Shown: positions 37,783 to 48,297 of the stretch, piece after piece
Layout: each line of letters opens with the position of its first letter
Position numbering within the stretch: position 1 is the first letter of the stretch
Assembly (NCBI GenBank): GCA_937864115.1
Contig: CALMII010000005.1
Location: 1-64,000 of the forward strand
Direction: 5' to 3'
DNA length: 64,000 nt
Source: an uncultured Steroidobacter sp.
GTDB taxonomy: Bacteria > Pseudomonadota > Gammaproteobacteria > Steroidobacterales > Steroidobacteraceae
The notes under the pieces: generated by a model
The model's database searches: none
Told to the model about the DNA's origin: nothing
Seen by the model: only the letters and a program-made list of their open reading frames with translations
Made by a program: the position numbers and the translations under genes

Positions 37783-39078
37783 TTATGCGCCGAAATTCAT
37801 CAGTTCCTTGAACGTCGACGGCTGGTCCGTCACCTTGGCGCGTTCGAGAACCCAGTCGATGACCTGATCTTCCAGCACGCCGGCTTCCATCTGGCGCCGG
37901 ATCTGCGGATTGCTGCGATAGGTCTGCAGCGCCTTGTCCGGTTCGGGGAATTGCTGAACCAGCTCCTCGAAGCGTTCCATGACCTTGGCCTGATCGACCT
38001 TGATGTCGCCCTGCTTGATGGCTTCGTTGATCAGCAGACTGAGCGCAACGCGGCGACGCGCCGCCTCGGTGAACCCTTCGGCCGGCGGCAGCTGCGAGAC
38101 ATCCTTGGCGCCCATGCGACGACCGGCATCGAGCTGCAATTCACGAACCTGGTTATCGACCAGCGACTTCGGCAGATCGACCGGATTCGCCGCCAGCAGC
38201 GCATCCAGGACCTGCTTCTTCACCCGGCCGCGAACCGCATCCGCCAGTTCGCGACGCATGTTGTCTTCGACTTCCTGACGCAGGCGTTCGATGCCGCCCT
38301 CTTCCACGCCGTAGGTCTTGCAGAACTCGTCGTCCAGTTCGGGCAACTGCTGTTCTTCGACGCTGTGGATCTTGATCGCGAACTGCACTGGCTTGCCGGC
38401 GAGATCGGCGCCGCCGTAGTTCTGCGGAAAGGTCATGTCGATGACTTTCTCTTCGCCGGCCTTCACGCCCTTCAGGCCCGCTTCGAAGTCCGCGAGCATG
38501 CGGCCCGCGCCGAGCACGACCGGCACGTTCTCGCCAGCACCGCCTTCGAACGGCTTGCCGTCGATCGTGCCATTGAAGTCGATGGTGACGCGATCGGTGT
38601 CCTTCGATTCGCGCTCGACGGCGGCGAAGGTCGGACGCTGCTGGCGCAGATTCTCGATCATGGCATCGACATCGGCGGTCGTGACTTCCGCCGCAGGGCG
38701 CGACACTTCAATGGTGTCCAGTCCCTTCAGTTCGATCTGCGGAAAAATCTCGAAAATCGCGCGGTATTTCAGGTCGCCGCCCTTCTCGGTGCTGATCGGC
38801 TCGATGCGCGGACCGGTTGCCGGATTCAGGTTCTGCTGGCTCACGGCCTCGGCGAACGTCGACTGCACGACGTCGCCCACCACTTCCTGACGCACCTGCT
38901 GACCGAACTGCTGGCGCACGACATTGACCGGCACCTTGCCCGGACGGAAGCCCTTCAGACGCACGGTGCGGCTCAACGACTTCAGGCGCTCGTCGATCGC
39001 CTTCTCGACGCGCTCAGCCGGAACCTGCACTTCCATGCGGCGCTCCAGGGCGCCGGTTGTCTCTACCGAAACCTGCAT
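37783..39078 (-). CDS. tig: Trigger factor (ribosome-associated chaperone)
   Basis: A 431-residue chaperone with PPIase activity that binds nascent chains at L23. The N-terminal ribosome-binding signature appears as GFRPGKVP (about 44-51, usual GFRxGKxP). The FKBP-like domain (about 150-240, DRVTIDFNG, GxGRMLADFEAGLKG-like) and the helical C-terminal domain follow. Length matches E. coli (432). It lies 44 bases after tRNA-Leu and may be partly read from the tRNA operon. Confidence 0.96.
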   Translation of the reverse strand: MQVSVETTGALERRMEVQVPAERVEKAIDERLKSLSRTVRLKGFRPGKVPVNVVRQQFGQQVRQEVVGDVVQSTFAEAVSQQNLNPATGPRIEPISTEKGGDLKYRAIFEIFPQIELKGLDTIEVSRPAAEVTTADVDAMIENLRQQRPTFAAVERESKDTDRVTIDFNGTIDGKPFEGGAGENVPVVLGAGRMLADFEAGLKGVKAGEEKVIDMTFPQNYGGADLAGKPVQFAIKIHSVEEQQLPELDDEFCKTYGVEEGGIERLRQEVEDNMRRELADAVRGRVKKQVLDALLAANPVDLPKSLVDNQVRELQLDAGRRMGAKDVSQLPPAEGFTEAARRRVALSLLINEAIKQGDIKVDQAKVMERFEELVQQFPEPDKALQTYRSNPQIRRQMEAGVLEDQVIDWVLERAKVTDQPSTFKELMNFGA

Positions 39079-39122
39079 TGATCAACGACCTCAAGTGATG
39101 ACACGTCACGGCTTCACGCCGG

Positions 39123-39207
39123 TGGTGCGAAAGGAGGGACTCGAACCCTCACGGGGTTACCCACTGGAACCTAAATCCAGCGCGTCTACCAGTTCCGCCA
39201 CTTTCGC
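39123..39207 (-). tRNA. tRNA-Leu (TAG)
   Basis: An 85-base class II tRNA with a long variable arm: acceptor GCGAAAG pairs with CTTTCGC, CCA at 39123-39125, anticodon loop TTTAGGT with TAG, T arm GGTTCGAGTCC. Last tRNA of the five-gene run. Confidence 0.97.
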
Positions 39208-39337
39208 GAAAACTGCAGTCCCAAGCCCTTGGCCCGAACCTGACCCAGCGGGCCAGCCCCGGCGGGGCGCGGAGTATAGCGGAAGGAGTGCCCGGAGGGA
39301 CCCGCCGGATGGCGACGGGATTCTGTTCAGGAGAAGT

Positions 39338-39413
<76 letters not shown>

Positions 39414-39431
39414 ACACCAAAAAAACGATAG

Positions 39432-39508
39432 TGGGGTGGACGATGGGACTCGAACCCACGACGGCCGGAATCACAATCCGGGGCTCTACCAACTGAGCTA
39501 CGTCCACC
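39432..39508 (-). tRNA. tRNA-His (GTG)
   Basis: A 77-base tRNA including the extra 5' G(-1) typical of tRNA-His: GGTGGACG ... CGTCCACC, CCA at 39432-39434, anticodon GTG within CCGGATTGTGATTCCGG. Confidence 0.97.
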
Positions 39509-39548
39509 ATCGTCCAACCATCTTCCCGCCCGGCCACCCATCTTGAAG

Positions 39549-39625
39549 TGGCGCGCCCGGCAGGACTCGAACCTGCGACCCTCGGCTTAGAAGGCCGATG
39601 CTCTATCCAGCTGAGCTACGGGCGC
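39549..39625 (-). tRNA. tRNA-Arg (TCT)
   Basis: A 77-base tRNA: GCGCCCG acceptor with CGGGCGC, CCA at 39549-39551, anticodon loop CTTCTAA with TCT, which reads the rare AGA/AGG arginine codons. Confidence 0.97.
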
Positions 39626-39654
39626 AGTCCGAACCAGGCACTCGGCGATTGCGA

Positions 39655-39731
<77 letters not shown>

Positions 39732-39761
39732 CCAGATAGTCGCCACTCGCACGGGCCGCGA

Positions 39762-39790
39762 ATCATACGCACGGGGTCCGGGAGCGTCAA
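39762..39790 (-). promoter_or_regulatory. Strong sigma-70 promoter of the Pro-Arg-His-Lys-Leu tRNA operon
   Basis: On the minus strand TTGACG (39785-39790) and TATGAT (39762-39767) are exactly 17 bases apart, each five of six to consensus. The bases after the -10 (TCGCGGCCCG) are GC-rich, the discriminator type linked to stringent control of stable RNA promoters. Confidence 0.8.
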
Positions 39791-39819
39791 TTTGCGATTC
39801 GATGTCTCAGGGACTTATT

Positions 39820-41223
39820 TCAGGCACGCCGCCAGGTCGTCGAACCGTCGGGTTTGTCCTCGAGAACCACGCCGGCAGCGGCGAGTTCATCCCGGATCCG
39901 ATCCGATTCCTTGAAGTTGCGTGCCTTGCGCGCCGCCTGGCGTGCCGCGATCAGTTGTTCGATTGCAGCATCGCCTCCCGGCGCCTCACTGCCTGCCGAA
40001 GCCGACTTGCGCAGGAAAGCATCCGGCGACGATTGCAGGACGCCGAGTACCGAACCCAGATGTCGCAACTCCGCCGCCAAGGTCGCGGCAACCTGCGGTG
40101 CGTTCGCGCGGGCGCGATTGATTTCGCCTGCCAGCGTCTGCAGCGCGGCGACGGCATCCGGCGTGTTGAAGTCGTCATCCATCGCAGCCTTGAAACGACG
40201 CGTCGCATCGCCCGGCTCATGATTGGCCGCAGGCTCGATATCGCGCAGCGCCGTGTACAGCCGGCTCAGTGCCGCATCGGCCTGCTCGATCTGCGTCAGC
40301 GAATAGTTGATCGGCCCGCGATAGTGGCTCGACAACAGAAAGAATCGCAGCACCTCCGGATCGCGCACGCGTCCCGAATTCAGCACGTCGCGGATCAGGA
40401 AGAAGTTGCCGACCGACTTCGCCATCTTTTCGTTGTCGACGTTCACGAAGCCGTTGTGCATCCAGTACGTCGCGAACCGGTCGCCGGTGGCGGCGCAGGA
40501 CTGCGCGATCTCGTTCTCGTGATGCGGAAACTTGAGATCCAGTCCGCCACCGTGAATGTCGAAGCGCGTGCCGAGCAGATCGAGCGTCATCGCCGAGCAT
40601 TCGATATGCCAGCCCGGCCGACCCTCGCCCCAGGGGGAAGGCCACGAAGGCTCACCCGGCTTGGCCTGTTTCCAGAGCACGAAATCCAGCGGATCGCGCT
40701 TGGCTTCGTCGATGGCCACGCGCGCGCCGGCACGCAGATCCCCCAGTTGCCGACCCGACAGCTGGCCGTATTCGGCGAACGCGGACACCGAATACATGAC
40801 GTCGCCGTTCGTGGCGACGTAGGCGTAGTTCTTGTCGATGAGCGTACGCGTCATCGCGATGATGCTGGGGATGTGTCCGGTGGCCTTCGGTTCGAAGTCA
40901 GGGCGCAGGATGCCGAGGCGATCGTAGTCCTCGTGCATCGCATCGATGAATCGCTGCGTCAGCGTCTGCACGCTCTCGCGATTCTCCGCGGCACGCTTGA
41001 TGATCTTGTCGTCGATGTCCGTGATGTTGCGGACGAACGTGACGCGATAGCCGCTGAACGCGAGATAGCGCCGCACGATGTCGAAAGCGATCTTGCTGCG
41101 CGCGTGACCGATGTGACAGTAGTCGTACACGGTATCGCCGCAGACATACATGCGCACGATGCCTGGCTCGAGCGGATGGAACTCCTCCTTGCGACCGGTG
41201 AGCGTATTGAAAAGCTGCAGCAT
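39820..41223 (-). CDS. cysS: Cysteinyl-tRNA synthetase
   Basis: A 467-residue class I synthetase charging tRNA-Cys. The zinc ligand C28 lies in [14 protein letters not shown] is at 37-40, and the KMSKS loop appears as KMAKSVGN near residue 270. The C-terminal domain ([22 protein letters not shown]) is typical. It follows gltX by eight bases on the same strand, forming a two-synthetase operon. Confidence 0.97.
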   Translation of the reverse strand: MLQLFNTLTGRKEEFHPLEPGIVRMYVCGDTVYDYCHIGHARSKIAFDIVRRYLAFSGYRVTFVRNITDIDDKIIKRAAENRESVQTLTQRFIDAMHEDYDRLGILRPDFEPKATGHIPSIIAMTRTLIDKNYAYVATNGDVMYSVSAFAEYGQLSGRQLGDLRAGARVAIDEAKRDPLDFVLWKQAKPGEPSWPSPWGEGRPGWHIECSAMTLDLLGTRFDIHGGGLDLKFPHHENEIAQSCAATGDRFATYWMHNGFVNVDNEKMAKSVGNFFLIRDVLNSGRVRDPEVLRFFLLSSHYRGPINYSLTQIEQADAALSRLYTALRDIEPAANHEPGDATRRFKAAMDDDFNTPDAVAALQTLAGEINRARANAPQVAATLAAELRHLGSVLGVLQSSPDAFLRKSASAGSEAPGGDAAIEQLIAARQAARKARNFKESDRIRDELAAAGVVLEDKPDGSTTWRRA

Positions 41224-41231
41224 CGTTCTCC

Positions 41232-42647
41232 TCAGCCGGCCAGGCGTCGCGCCTTCTCGAGTCGCGCGACGATTTCTTTTGTATCGATCAATGCCAGCAG
41301 CGGTCCCAGTTCCGGACCGTGCAATACGCCCGTGAGCGCGGCGCGCAGCGGCATGTACAACGCGGGGCCCTTCCTGCCGGTGCGCTCGCCGAGTTCGCGG
41401 GCGAACTGACGAAATTCCTTGCCGCCAGCGGCGAACAGTTCCGCCGCCGTCGCGAAGAAGTCAGGCCCTGCCTCCTGCATCTTTGCCAATGCCTCGGCGT
41501 CGGTTTCCGGCGTGCTGAACACGACGTCCACCCAGAGTTTCGCATCGGCCGGAAATTCGACGTTGTGGCGGATCGCCGCTGCGAACTGCGCCAGCCGCGA
41601 GGTTTCGACATCGGTCGGCAACTGACTGGAAATCCAGAGCAGGAAATCCTCCGGACTCAGGCGTGCAACGCCTTCCTTCTGCCAGTGACGCAGTTGCGCT
41701 TCGTCGAACTTGGCCGCCGCCCGGCCCAGCCGCTTCAGATCGAACTCGGCTTTCATCGCGGCTTCGTCCAGCCAGCCGTCGGTCGCGCAGGTGTGCCCGA
41801 GACGCACGAGGTGGTTGCGAACGGCGCCGGGCAAATAGCCGCGCTTGCGCAGATCGCGCAGGCTCAGATCGCCGTGTCGTTTCGAGAGCTTTGCACCGTC
41901 CATTCCCTGCAGCAGCGCGACGTGCGCATAGCGCGGTATGGGCAGGTCGAGCGCCTGCAGGATCAGCATCTGGCGCGGCGTATTGGTCAGGTGATCGTCC
42001 CCGCGCAGCACCAGCGTGATGCCCATCAGCGCGTCATCGATGGCGTTGGAGAAAAAGAAGGCGGTGCTGCCGTCGGCGCGGCGGATGATGAAATCGCCGA
42101 TGTCGTCGGTGTTGAAGCGCTGCTCGCCATGCACCACGTCGTCGAAGGTGATGATCCGCGCCGGCGGCACGCGAAACCGGAGCGCCGCGGCCTTGCCCTT
42201 CACGAGCCGCTCCGCACGCTGCTCTTCCGTCAGGTTGCGGCAGGTACCCGCATAGCGCGGCGGCTTGCCAGCCGCGAGCAGCTGCTTGCGCGCAATGTTC
42301 AACTCCCCCGGCGTACAGAAGCAGGGATAGGTCAGGCCTGCGGCATCCAGCTTGCCCAGCCATTCTTCGTAGATCTGGCGGCGCTGCTGCTGCCGATAAG
42401 CGATATGCGGGCCGCCGATATCCGGGCCTTCATCCCAATCGAGCCCCAGCCAGTGCAGGTCCTGGAAGAGTTCGCGCATGAACTCCTCGGAACTGCGGGC
42501 CTCGTCCGTGTCTTCGACACGCAGGATGAACTGTCCGCCGGCATGGCGGGCTGCGAGGAAATTCAGCAGCGCCGTGCGCGCATTGCCCAGGTGCAGGTGC
42601 CCGGTCGGGGCCGGCGCAAATCTCGTGACTAGCGGAGTGAAGGACAT
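41232..42647 (-). CDS. gltX: Glutamyl-tRNA synthetase
   Basis: A 471-residue class I synthetase charging tRNA-Glu. HLHLGN (17-22) is the HIGH motif and KLSKRHG the KMSKS motif (near 250). Four cysteine/histidine-like residues near 100 (CFCTP) indicate the zinc-binding insert seen in many proteobacterial enzymes. Divergent from the cyclophilin gene with a 129-base intergenic region; the minus strand carries TATAGAAT there, a possible -10. Confidence 0.97.
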   Translation of the reverse strand: MSFTPLVTRFAPAPTGHLHLGNARTALLNFLAARHAGGQFILRVEDTDEARSSEEFMRELFQDLHWLGLDWDEGPDIGGPHIAYRQQQRRQIYEEWLGKLDAAGLTYPCFCTPGELNIARKQLLAAGKPPRYAGTCRNLTEEQRAERLVKGKAAALRFRVPPARIITFDDVVHGEQRFNTDDIGDFIIRRADGSTAFFFSNAIDDALMGITLVLRGDDHLTNTPRQMLILQALDLPIPRYAHVALLQGMDGAKLSKRHGDLSLRDLRKRGYLPGAVRNHLVRLGHTCATDGWLDEAAMKAEFDLKRLGRAAAKFDEAQLRHWQKEGVARLSPEDFLLWISSQLPTDVETSRLAQFAAAIRHNVEFPADAKLWVDVVFSTPETDAEALAKMQEAGPDFFATAAELFAAGGKEFRQFARELGERTGRKGPALYMPLRAALTGVLHGPELGPLLALIDTKEIVARLEKARRLAG

Positions 42648-42776
42648 TCTCTAGGATATTGGGGAGGCGGCCACCCTGGCCGCGCACGGCGGCATTCTAT
42701 ACACCCGCACCGCGGTCGTCCTCCCGCTTGGGCTAAGATCCGGACGTCAATTCGACGGCTGCCGCACATCACGATC

Positions 42777-43340
42777 ATGCGCCGATACTGCCTGGCACTG
42801 CTCTTTGCCCTTTGCTGCGGGATTGGCGCAGCGAATGCCGAGAGTCCCTCCCTCGTCCGCGTGTACACCAACGCCGGAAGCTTCCTGGTCGAACTCGACA
42901 ACGCGCGGGCTCCGCTGACCGTGGCGAACTTTCTGGAATACGTTCGCGCCGGCCACTACAACGGCACGATCTTTCACCGCGTCATCAGCGGTTTCGTCGC
43001 CCAGGGCGGCGGCTACGACGAGAAATTCCAGGAACGGCCCACCCGCGCCGGCATTCCCAACGAGTCCGGCAATGGCCTGTCGAATCGACGCGGCACCATC
43101 GGTATTGCGAGAACCGGCGACCCGCACAGCGCCAACGCGCAGTTCTACATCAACCTCGCCGACAACGCGGCGCTCGACCCGCAGCCGAGTCGCTGGGGCT
43201 ACGCGGTCTTCGGCAAGATCATCGAAGGCATGAGCGTGGTCGATGAGATCGGCGTCGTCGCCACGGGTGCCGGTGGTCCGTTCGACAAGGACGTGCCAAT
43301 GAAGCCGGTGGTGATCGAGAAGATCGAAGAACTCAAATGA
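42777..43340 (+). CDS. Secreted cyclophilin-type peptidyl-prolyl isomerase
   Basis: A 187-residue cyclophilin with a clear Sec signal: MRRYC, a hydrophobic run, and cleavage after ANA at about residue 21. The catalytic core has IFHRVISGFVAQGGG (catalytic Arg), NAQFYINLADN and WGYAVFGKIIEGM. It should act in the periplasm, like PpiA. Its place between a tRNA-synthetase block and lpxH is the slot of cytosolic ppiB in E. coli. The gene is divergent from gltX; lpxH follows after 40 bases. Confidence 0.92.
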   Translation: MRRYCLALLFALCCGIGAANAESPSLVRVYTNAGSFLVELDNARAPLTVANFLEYVRAGHYNGTIFHRVISGFVAQGGGYDEKFQERPTRAGIPNESGNGLSNRRGTIGIARTGDPHSANAQFYINLADNAALDPQPSRWGYAVFGKIIEGMSVVDEIGVVATGAGGPFDKDVPMKPVVIEKIEELK

Positions 43341-43380
43341 AGACGCGATCGCCTCGCTGAACTCATTTCCAGCCTGCCCC

Positions 43381-44115
43381 GTGACCACCCTCTTCATTTC
43401 CGATCTGCATCTCGACGGCTCGCGGCCCGACATCACGGATCAGTTCCTGTCGTTTCTCGATCGGGAAGCTGCACAGGCGGAAGCGCTGTACATCCTCGGC
43501 GATCTGTTCGAGGCCTGGATCGGCGATGACGATCCGGATCCCGACAAGCGGCGCATCGTCGCGGCGATGAAGAAACTGACGGGCAGCGGCGTGCCCTGCT
43601 TCGTCATGCACGGCAACCGCGATTTTCTGCTCGGCAAGCGCTTCTGCGCCGACAGCGGCACGCGACTCATCGACGACGGCACCGTGGTCGATCTGTACGG
43701 GCGTCGGGTGCTGCTGCTGCACGGCGACACGCTGTGCACCGACGATCCTGCGTATCAGCGCCTGCGGCGCATCGTGCGCAACCCGTTCGTGCAATTCGTC
43801 CTGCGCAATCTGACCCTGCGGCAGCGGCAACGACTCGCCGGGAAAATGCGCGCTGGCAGCAAGGCGCACATCGACGCCATGGACAAGGCCGCGCCCTCCA
43901 TCATGGACGTGAATCACGACGCCGTTGCCGCAACGTTCCGCTGCTTCGGCGTCGACTGCATGATTCACGGACACACGCATCGTCCCGCGGTCCATCGACT
44001 GACGGTGGATGGTCACGAAGCGACGCGCATCGTGCTCGGCGACTGGTACGAGCAGGGCAGCGTGCTGCGCTGGAGCTCGACAGGATTTGAACTCGCCGGA
44101 CTGGCGAGGCGCTGA
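43381..44115 (+). CDS. lpxH: UDP-2,3-diacylglucosamine diphosphatase
   Basis: A 244-residue calcineurin-type hydrolase making lipid X in lipid A synthesis. The metal ligands are in SDLHLDG (D8, H10), LGDLFEAWIGDD (D41), MHGNRDF (N79) and MIHGHTHRP. The start is a GTG at 43381, 40 bases after the cyclophilin, with no strong ribosome-binding site. It ends two bases before the converging miaE stop. Confidence 0.95.
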   Translation: MTTLFISDLHLDGSRPDITDQFLSFLDREAAQAEALYILGDLFEAWIGDDDPDPDKRRIVAAMKKLTGSGVPCFVMHGNRDFLLGKRFCADSGTRLIDDGTVVDLYGRRVLLLHGDTLCTDDPAYQRLRRIVRNPFVQFVLRNLTLRQRQRLAGKMRAGSKAHIDAMDKAAPSIMDVNHDAVAATFRCFGVDCMIHGHTHRPAVHRLTVDGHEATRIVLGDWYEQGSVLRWSSTGFELAGLARR

Positions 44116-44116
44116 A

Positions 44117-44734
44117 TCAGAACGCCGGCTCGCCCGAGTGGAACCGGAACTGCGGATCCGGCGACGTCGCGAGTTCGGCCTCCACTTCCGCCAGCACAAG
44201 CAATCGCGCCTGCCAGTCTTCGCCGCCTGTGCGCTGCTCGGCGAGACGCAGGTAGAGACTGCGGTGCCGCGCCTCGGATTGCGCGAGCCCTGCATAGAAG
44301 CCTGCGATCGGATCCGGCAGCACCGGCACGAGTCCTTCGAAACGCTCGCACGAGCGCGCCTCGATCAATGCCCCGCACAGCAGCAGGTCCAGCAACCGTT
44401 GCGGCTCGTTTGCACGCACGGTCTTGCGCAGACCTTCGGCATAGCGGGAAGGCTTGAGGCGCGCGAACGGCACGCCCAGCTCGCGCATGCATTTCTGGAC
44501 GTGTTCGAAGTGCCGCAATTCTTCGCGCGCGAGACGCGACAGGCGATCCGTCAGTGCGAAGTCTTCGGGATACGTGAAGATGAGACTGAGCGCCGTCGAG
44601 GCCGCCTTCTTTTCGCAGCTGGCGTGATCGACCAGCAATTCGCCCCAACGCTCGCGCGCCACCTCGAACCAGCGCGCGGGCGTCGCCGCGAGGAGCACGG
44701 ATCTGTCTTCGGCGACGGCGGCAACGGCATTCAC
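44117..44734 (-). CDS. miaE: tRNA 2-methylthio-N6-isopentenyladenosine-37 hydroxylase
   Basis: A 205-residue di-iron protein hydroxylating the isopentenyl group of ms2i6A37. Ligand helices are visible as DHASCEKKAA, REELRHFEHV, IEARSCERFE and SEARHRSLY, the ferritin-like Glu/His set of MiaE. The GTG at 44734 is preferred: AAGGA lies eight bases upstream and it clears the kinase stop at 44740; an ATG at 44770 would overlap the kinase. It converges on lpxH. Confidence 0.92.
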   Translation of the reverse strand: MNAVAAVAEDRSVLLAATPARWFEVARERWGELLVDHASCEKKAASTALSLIFTYPEDFALTDRLSRLAREELRHFEHVQKCMRELGVPFARLKPSRYAEGLRKTVRANEPQRLLDLLLCGALIEARSCERFEGLVPVLPDPIAGFYAGLAQSEARHRSLYLRLAEQRTGGEDWQARLLVLAEVEAELATSPDPQFRFHSGEPAF

Positions 44735-44739
44735 GGCGG

Positions 44740-46038
44740 TTATCCTTCCGCCTGCAGCTGACGCACGCAAGCCAGCAATTCGCCGGCCGATGCGAAGCGG
44801 TCCGTCCTGTCCTTCGCCAGCAGGCGATTGAGGATCGACTGGTAGCGGGTCAGCGGTCCTTCGAGCAATGGAATCGGCGCGTTGCCGTGCATGTACAACA
44901 CCGCCATCGGGTTCGCCGCGAGATACGGTTTCCGCCGCATCAGCATCTCGTAAAAGATCACGCCCAGGCTGTACAGATCGCTGCGCTCATCGAGTTCCTG
45001 GCCGTGTCCCTGTTCCGGACTCATGTAGTACGGCGTGCCGAAAATTTCGCCGGTGCCGGTCATGTCGACGTCGAGCGAGACCTGCTTGGCGAGGCCAAAG
45101 TCGATCAGCGCGATCGAGCCGTCCGCGCGCATCATGATGTTCCCGGGCTTGAGGTCGCGATGCAGGACGCCGACTTCATGCACGACCTGCAGCGCGCCCG
45201 CCATCTGGCCGAGATAAGCCAGTGCTTCCGCCGGTCGCAGCACACTCGCGATGTGGCCGCGCAGATCGCCGAGCGGAAAATGCTCCATGGCGATGTAGGC
45301 ATGATCGTCGGCGATGCCGAGATCGTAGATGCGCACCACGTTCGGATGGCGGATGCGCGAGATCAGTTCGTATTCCTGCAGGAAGCGCGCGAACTGCGCC
45401 TGCGGATCGCGTGCTTCGGGCGCATCCCGCAGCACCTTGAGCACGACCATGTCGCCGGCGCGCTCGCTTTCCGCCAGGTACACCATCGAAGTACCGCCCA
45501 CGGCGATCTCGCGGACGAAGCGATGTCCGCGGATCGTCACCGGGCCGAACGTCGAACTGGCGCGCGCCTGCGCACTCATCCGCTGCAGTGAAATCTGCTG
45601 ACGCCGGCGTTGCACCGCGTCGCGCAGTGCCGAGGCCAGTCGTCGATGATCGATTCGTTCGCGTACGAGTACGTCGATGACGCCGCGCTCCAGTATGCGT
45701 TTCGCCAGCGCCGGCTCATCGCCAGGCGCGAGATACACGATCGGAGGAAACGCCTCGCGCCGCAGCAGATTCTCGAGCCATTCCTCGCCGCGTCCGCGCT
45801 CGACGCGATCGTCGAGGATGACGACGTCATAGCCGAGCGCAGTGAACGCGGCGTGGAATCGACCGGACACCGTCGGCGCGTGCACGCGACATTCGGCATC
45901 GGGCCAGACGACAGTGGCGTGGTGTTCGAGCGCGCGCCCGAGTTCGGTGTGATCGGTGATGATCAGCAGCCGCGGCGTCGACTGCGACTGGGTGGTCGGC
46001 GAGGTCCTGCCGGCGGCTGACGGTACTCCAGATGACAC
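44740..46038 (-). CDS. Ser/Thr protein kinase with N-terminal receiver-like domain
   Basis: A 432-residue soluble protein. Residues 22-140 have the receiver fold pattern (LLIITDHTE, DVVILDD with D76/D77, IVYLAPGD, GVIDVLVRER), but the conserved Thr/Ser is Ala and the conserved Lys is Arg, so phosphorylation may not work normally. Residues 170-430 are a Hanks kinase: AVGGTSMVYLA, K201, HRDLKPGN (D295, N300), DFG (313-315), GTPYYMSPEQ and YSLGVIFYEML. All catalytic residues are present. No transmembrane helix or PASTA repeats. GTG start at 46038, 25 bases after purF; miaE follows after 5 bases. Target unknown. Confidence 0.88.
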   Translation of the reverse strand: MSSGVPSAAGRTSPTTQSQSTPRLLIITDHTELGRALEHHATVVWPDAECRVHAPTVSGRFHAAFTALGYDVVILDDRVERGRGEEWLENLLRREAFPPIVYLAPGDEPALAKRILERGVIDVLVRERIDHRRLASALRDAVQRRRQQISLQRMSAQARASSTFGPVTIRGHRFVREIAVGGTSMVYLAESERAGDMVVLKVLRDAPEARDPQAQFARFLQEYELISRIRHPNVVRIYDLGIADDHAYIAMEHFPLGDLRGHIASVLRPAEALAYLGQMAGALQVVHEVGVLHRDLKPGNIMMRADGSIALIDFGLAKQVSLDVDMTGTGEIFGTPYYMSPEQGHGQELDERSDLYSLGVIFYEMLMRRKPYLAANPMAVLYMHGNAPIPLLEGPLTRYQSILNRLLAKDRTDRFASAGELLACVRQLQAEG

Positions 46039-46063
46039 GGAGTCCCCTCCTCCGCCGGACGCG

Positions 46064-47575
46064 TCAGACCGCGCGGATGGCCTTGAGCGAATGCCGGCTG
46101 ACCTGCCGGCGCTTTTCTTTGGCCTGATCCGAACGCTCGGCCTGCAGGCGATCCAGATACGCCGGCGTGATGTCGCCGGTCACGTACTCGCCGGAGAAGC
46201 ACGACGTATCGAACTGATGCACCTCGGAGTCGTGATGCTGGCAGGCGTGCACGAGATCGCCGAGGTCCTGATAGATGAGCCGGTCGGCGCCGATGATGTC
46301 TGCGACTTCATCTTCCGAGCGTCCCGCAGCCACCAGTTCGGCCGCCGCCGGCATGTCGATGCCATAGACGTTCGGGAAGCGCACCGGCGGCGCCGCCGAT
46401 GCGAAGTACACGCGACGGGCGCCGGCTTCGCGCGCCAGATCGATGATCTGCGCCGAGGTCGTGCCGCGCACGATGGAATCGTCGATCAGCAGCACGTTCT
46501 TGCCGCGGAACTCGAGGTCGATGACATTGAGCTTCGAGCGTACCGACTTCGCGCGCTGCTCCTGGCCCGGCATGATGAACGTGCGGCCGATGTAGCGGTT
46601 CTTGACGAAGCCTTCGCGATACTTGATGCCGAGCAGTTGCGATACCTGCACCGCCGCCGTGCGGCTCGTGTCCGGAATCGGAATGACGACGTCGATGTCG
46701 TGATCCGGCCAGACGCGACGGATTTTTTCCGCGAGCAGATCGCCCATGCGCAGGCGCGCCTTGTGCACGGAGATGTTGTCGATGATGGAATCCGGCCGCG
46801 CGAAATAGACGTATTCGAAGATGCAGGGCGTTGTGGTGCCCGCGGCCACGCACTGCTGCGAATAGAAGCGGCCCTGTTCGTCGATGAACACGGCTTCGCC
46901 AGGCGCGATGTCGCGCACGCGTGCGAAACCGAGCATGTCGAGCGCCACGCTTTCGGAAGCGAGCATGTATTCCGGGCCCTGCGCCGACTCGCGCTTGCCG
47001 AGCACCAGCGGGCGAATGCCATGCGGATCGCGGAAGCCGACCAGTCCGTGGCCGACGATCATCGCAACGACGGCGAAACCGCCGCGACAACGACGATAAA
47101 CGGCGGTCAGCGCGGCAAAGATGTCCGCGGCAGACGCACGCGGCGCGCCTGCGTTCGACAGCTCGCTGGCGAGCACGTTGAGCAGGACTTCAGAATCGGA
47201 ACTGGTGTTGAGGTGACGGCGATCTTCGCGGACGAGGACTTCCGCCAGTTCGGACGCATTCGTCAGGTTGCCGTTGTGACCGAGACAGATGCCGTACGGC
47301 GAATTGACGAAGAACGGTTGCGCTTCGGAAGCGCTGTCGCAGCCGGCGGTCGGATAACGGACATGGCCGATGCCGATATTGCCCTTCAGCGCCAGCATGT
47401 GGCGGTGCTGAAAGACATCGCGGACCAGGCCATTCTGCTTGCGCAGGAACAGTTCGCCCTCGTGGGCGGTCATGATGCCGGCGGCGTCCTGGCCGCGGTG
47501 CTGCAACACGGTCAGCGCGTCATAGATCTGCTGGTTGACGGGCGAGTGGCCGACGATACCGACGATTCCGCACAT
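46064..47575 (-). CDS. purF: Amidophosphoribosyltransferase
   Basis: A 503-residue enzyme catalysing the first committed step of purine synthesis. Met is followed by the N-terminal nucleophile Cys2 (MCGIVGIVG), the Ntn glutaminase domain has GNLTNA and [10 protein letters not shown], and the PRTase loop is [14 protein letters not shown]. Length and ends match E. coli PurF. Four bases separate it from cvpA, as in many gammaproteobacteria. Confidence 0.97.
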   Translation of the reverse strand: MCGIVGIVGHSPVNQQIYDALTVLQHRGQDAAGIMTAHEGELFLRKQNGLVRDVFQHRHMLALKGNIGIGHVRYPTAGCDSASEAQPFFVNSPYGICLGHNGNLTNASELAEVLVREDRRHLNTSSDSEVLLNVLASELSNAGAPRASAADIFAALTAVYRRCRGGFAVVAMIVGHGLVGFRDPHGIRPLVLGKRESAQGPEYMLASESVALDMLGFARVRDIAPGEAVFIDEQGRFYSQQCVAAGTTTPCIFEYVYFARPDSIIDNISVHKARLRMGDLLAEKIRRVWPDHDIDVVIPIPDTSRTAAVQVSQLLGIKYREGFVKNRYIGRTFIMPGQEQRAKSVRSKLNVIDLEFRGKNVLLIDDSIVRGTTSAQIIDLAREAGARRVYFASAAPPVRFPNVYGIDMPAAAELVAAGRSEDEVADIIGADRLIYQDLGDLVHACQHHDSEVHQFDTSCFSGEYVTGDITPAYLDRLQAERSDQAKEKRRQVSRHSLKAIRAV

Positions 47576-47579
47576 GGGA

Positions 47580-48116
47580 TCAGGCCCTCGATGACGACGC
47601 CGCGGACGGGAAATGGGGGATCAGCGCCTGCTCTTCAAGCAGCCGCATGCCGGTTTCGGCAAACGCCTCAATCCAGGCAGAGAATTCGACGGCGTAAGGC
47701 ATCAGCACGGAGCGCTTCCACCATTTCACCTCGTCCATCTGGGCGAACTGCGCCAGCAGGATGAGCGCGGCGATCACGACCGCGCCGCGCAGCAGGCCGA
47801 ACAGCATGCCCAGCAGACGATCGACCACGATACTGAGGCCCGAATGCCGCAACAGGTATCCGAGGATACCGGCCACCATCCAGCCCAGCAGGACGACGCA
47901 GACGACGATAAGTGTCCGCGCTGCCCAGGTACGCACGGGCGGTTCGGACAGCGCACCGCCGAGGAAAGGTTCGACCAGCGACGCGTAGCGCCACGCCAGC
48001 CACAGGCCGCCGAGCCAGGCCAGCAGGCCGATCGACTCGCGAACGAAGCCGCGATACATGCCCAGCAGCATGGAAACCGCGAGCACGCCCAGAATGAGAT
48101 AGTCAGCGCCGTTCAT
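47580..48116 (-). CDS. cvpA: CvpA-family inner-membrane protein
   Basis: A 178-residue protein with four hydrophobic segments and the family start [23 protein letters not shown], then [14 protein letters not shown]. CvpA is needed for colicin V export and bile/envelope stress resistance; its molecular role is unsettled. It precedes purF by four bases. The 181-base gap upstream probably carries the cvpA-purF promoter; TAGACT near 48231 on the minus strand is only a weak -10. Confidence 0.93.
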   Translation of the reverse strand: MNGADYLILGVLAVSMLLGMYRGFVRESIGLLAWLGGLWLAWRYASLVEPFLGGALSEPPVRTWAARTLIVVCVVLLGWMVAGILGYLLRHSGLSIVVDRLLGMLFGLLRGAVVIAALILLAQFAQMDEVKWWKRSVLMPYAVEFSAWIEAFAETGMRLLEEQALIPHFPSAASSSRA

Positions 48117-48297
48117 GGACGGTGCGTCACCGGTGGATCGTCGTTGGTAAGCGGGAGTCGATGAACGGATCGCTGTGACATTCGCGGCGGCTCGAGGACT
48201 CGGTTCGTCGCATCTGTTGCAGTGCGCGAAGTCTACCAGCGGGCTTTACGGACTTGCCATGCGCCCGATGCTTGTTTGCTCCGGTGAACACTTTGCG

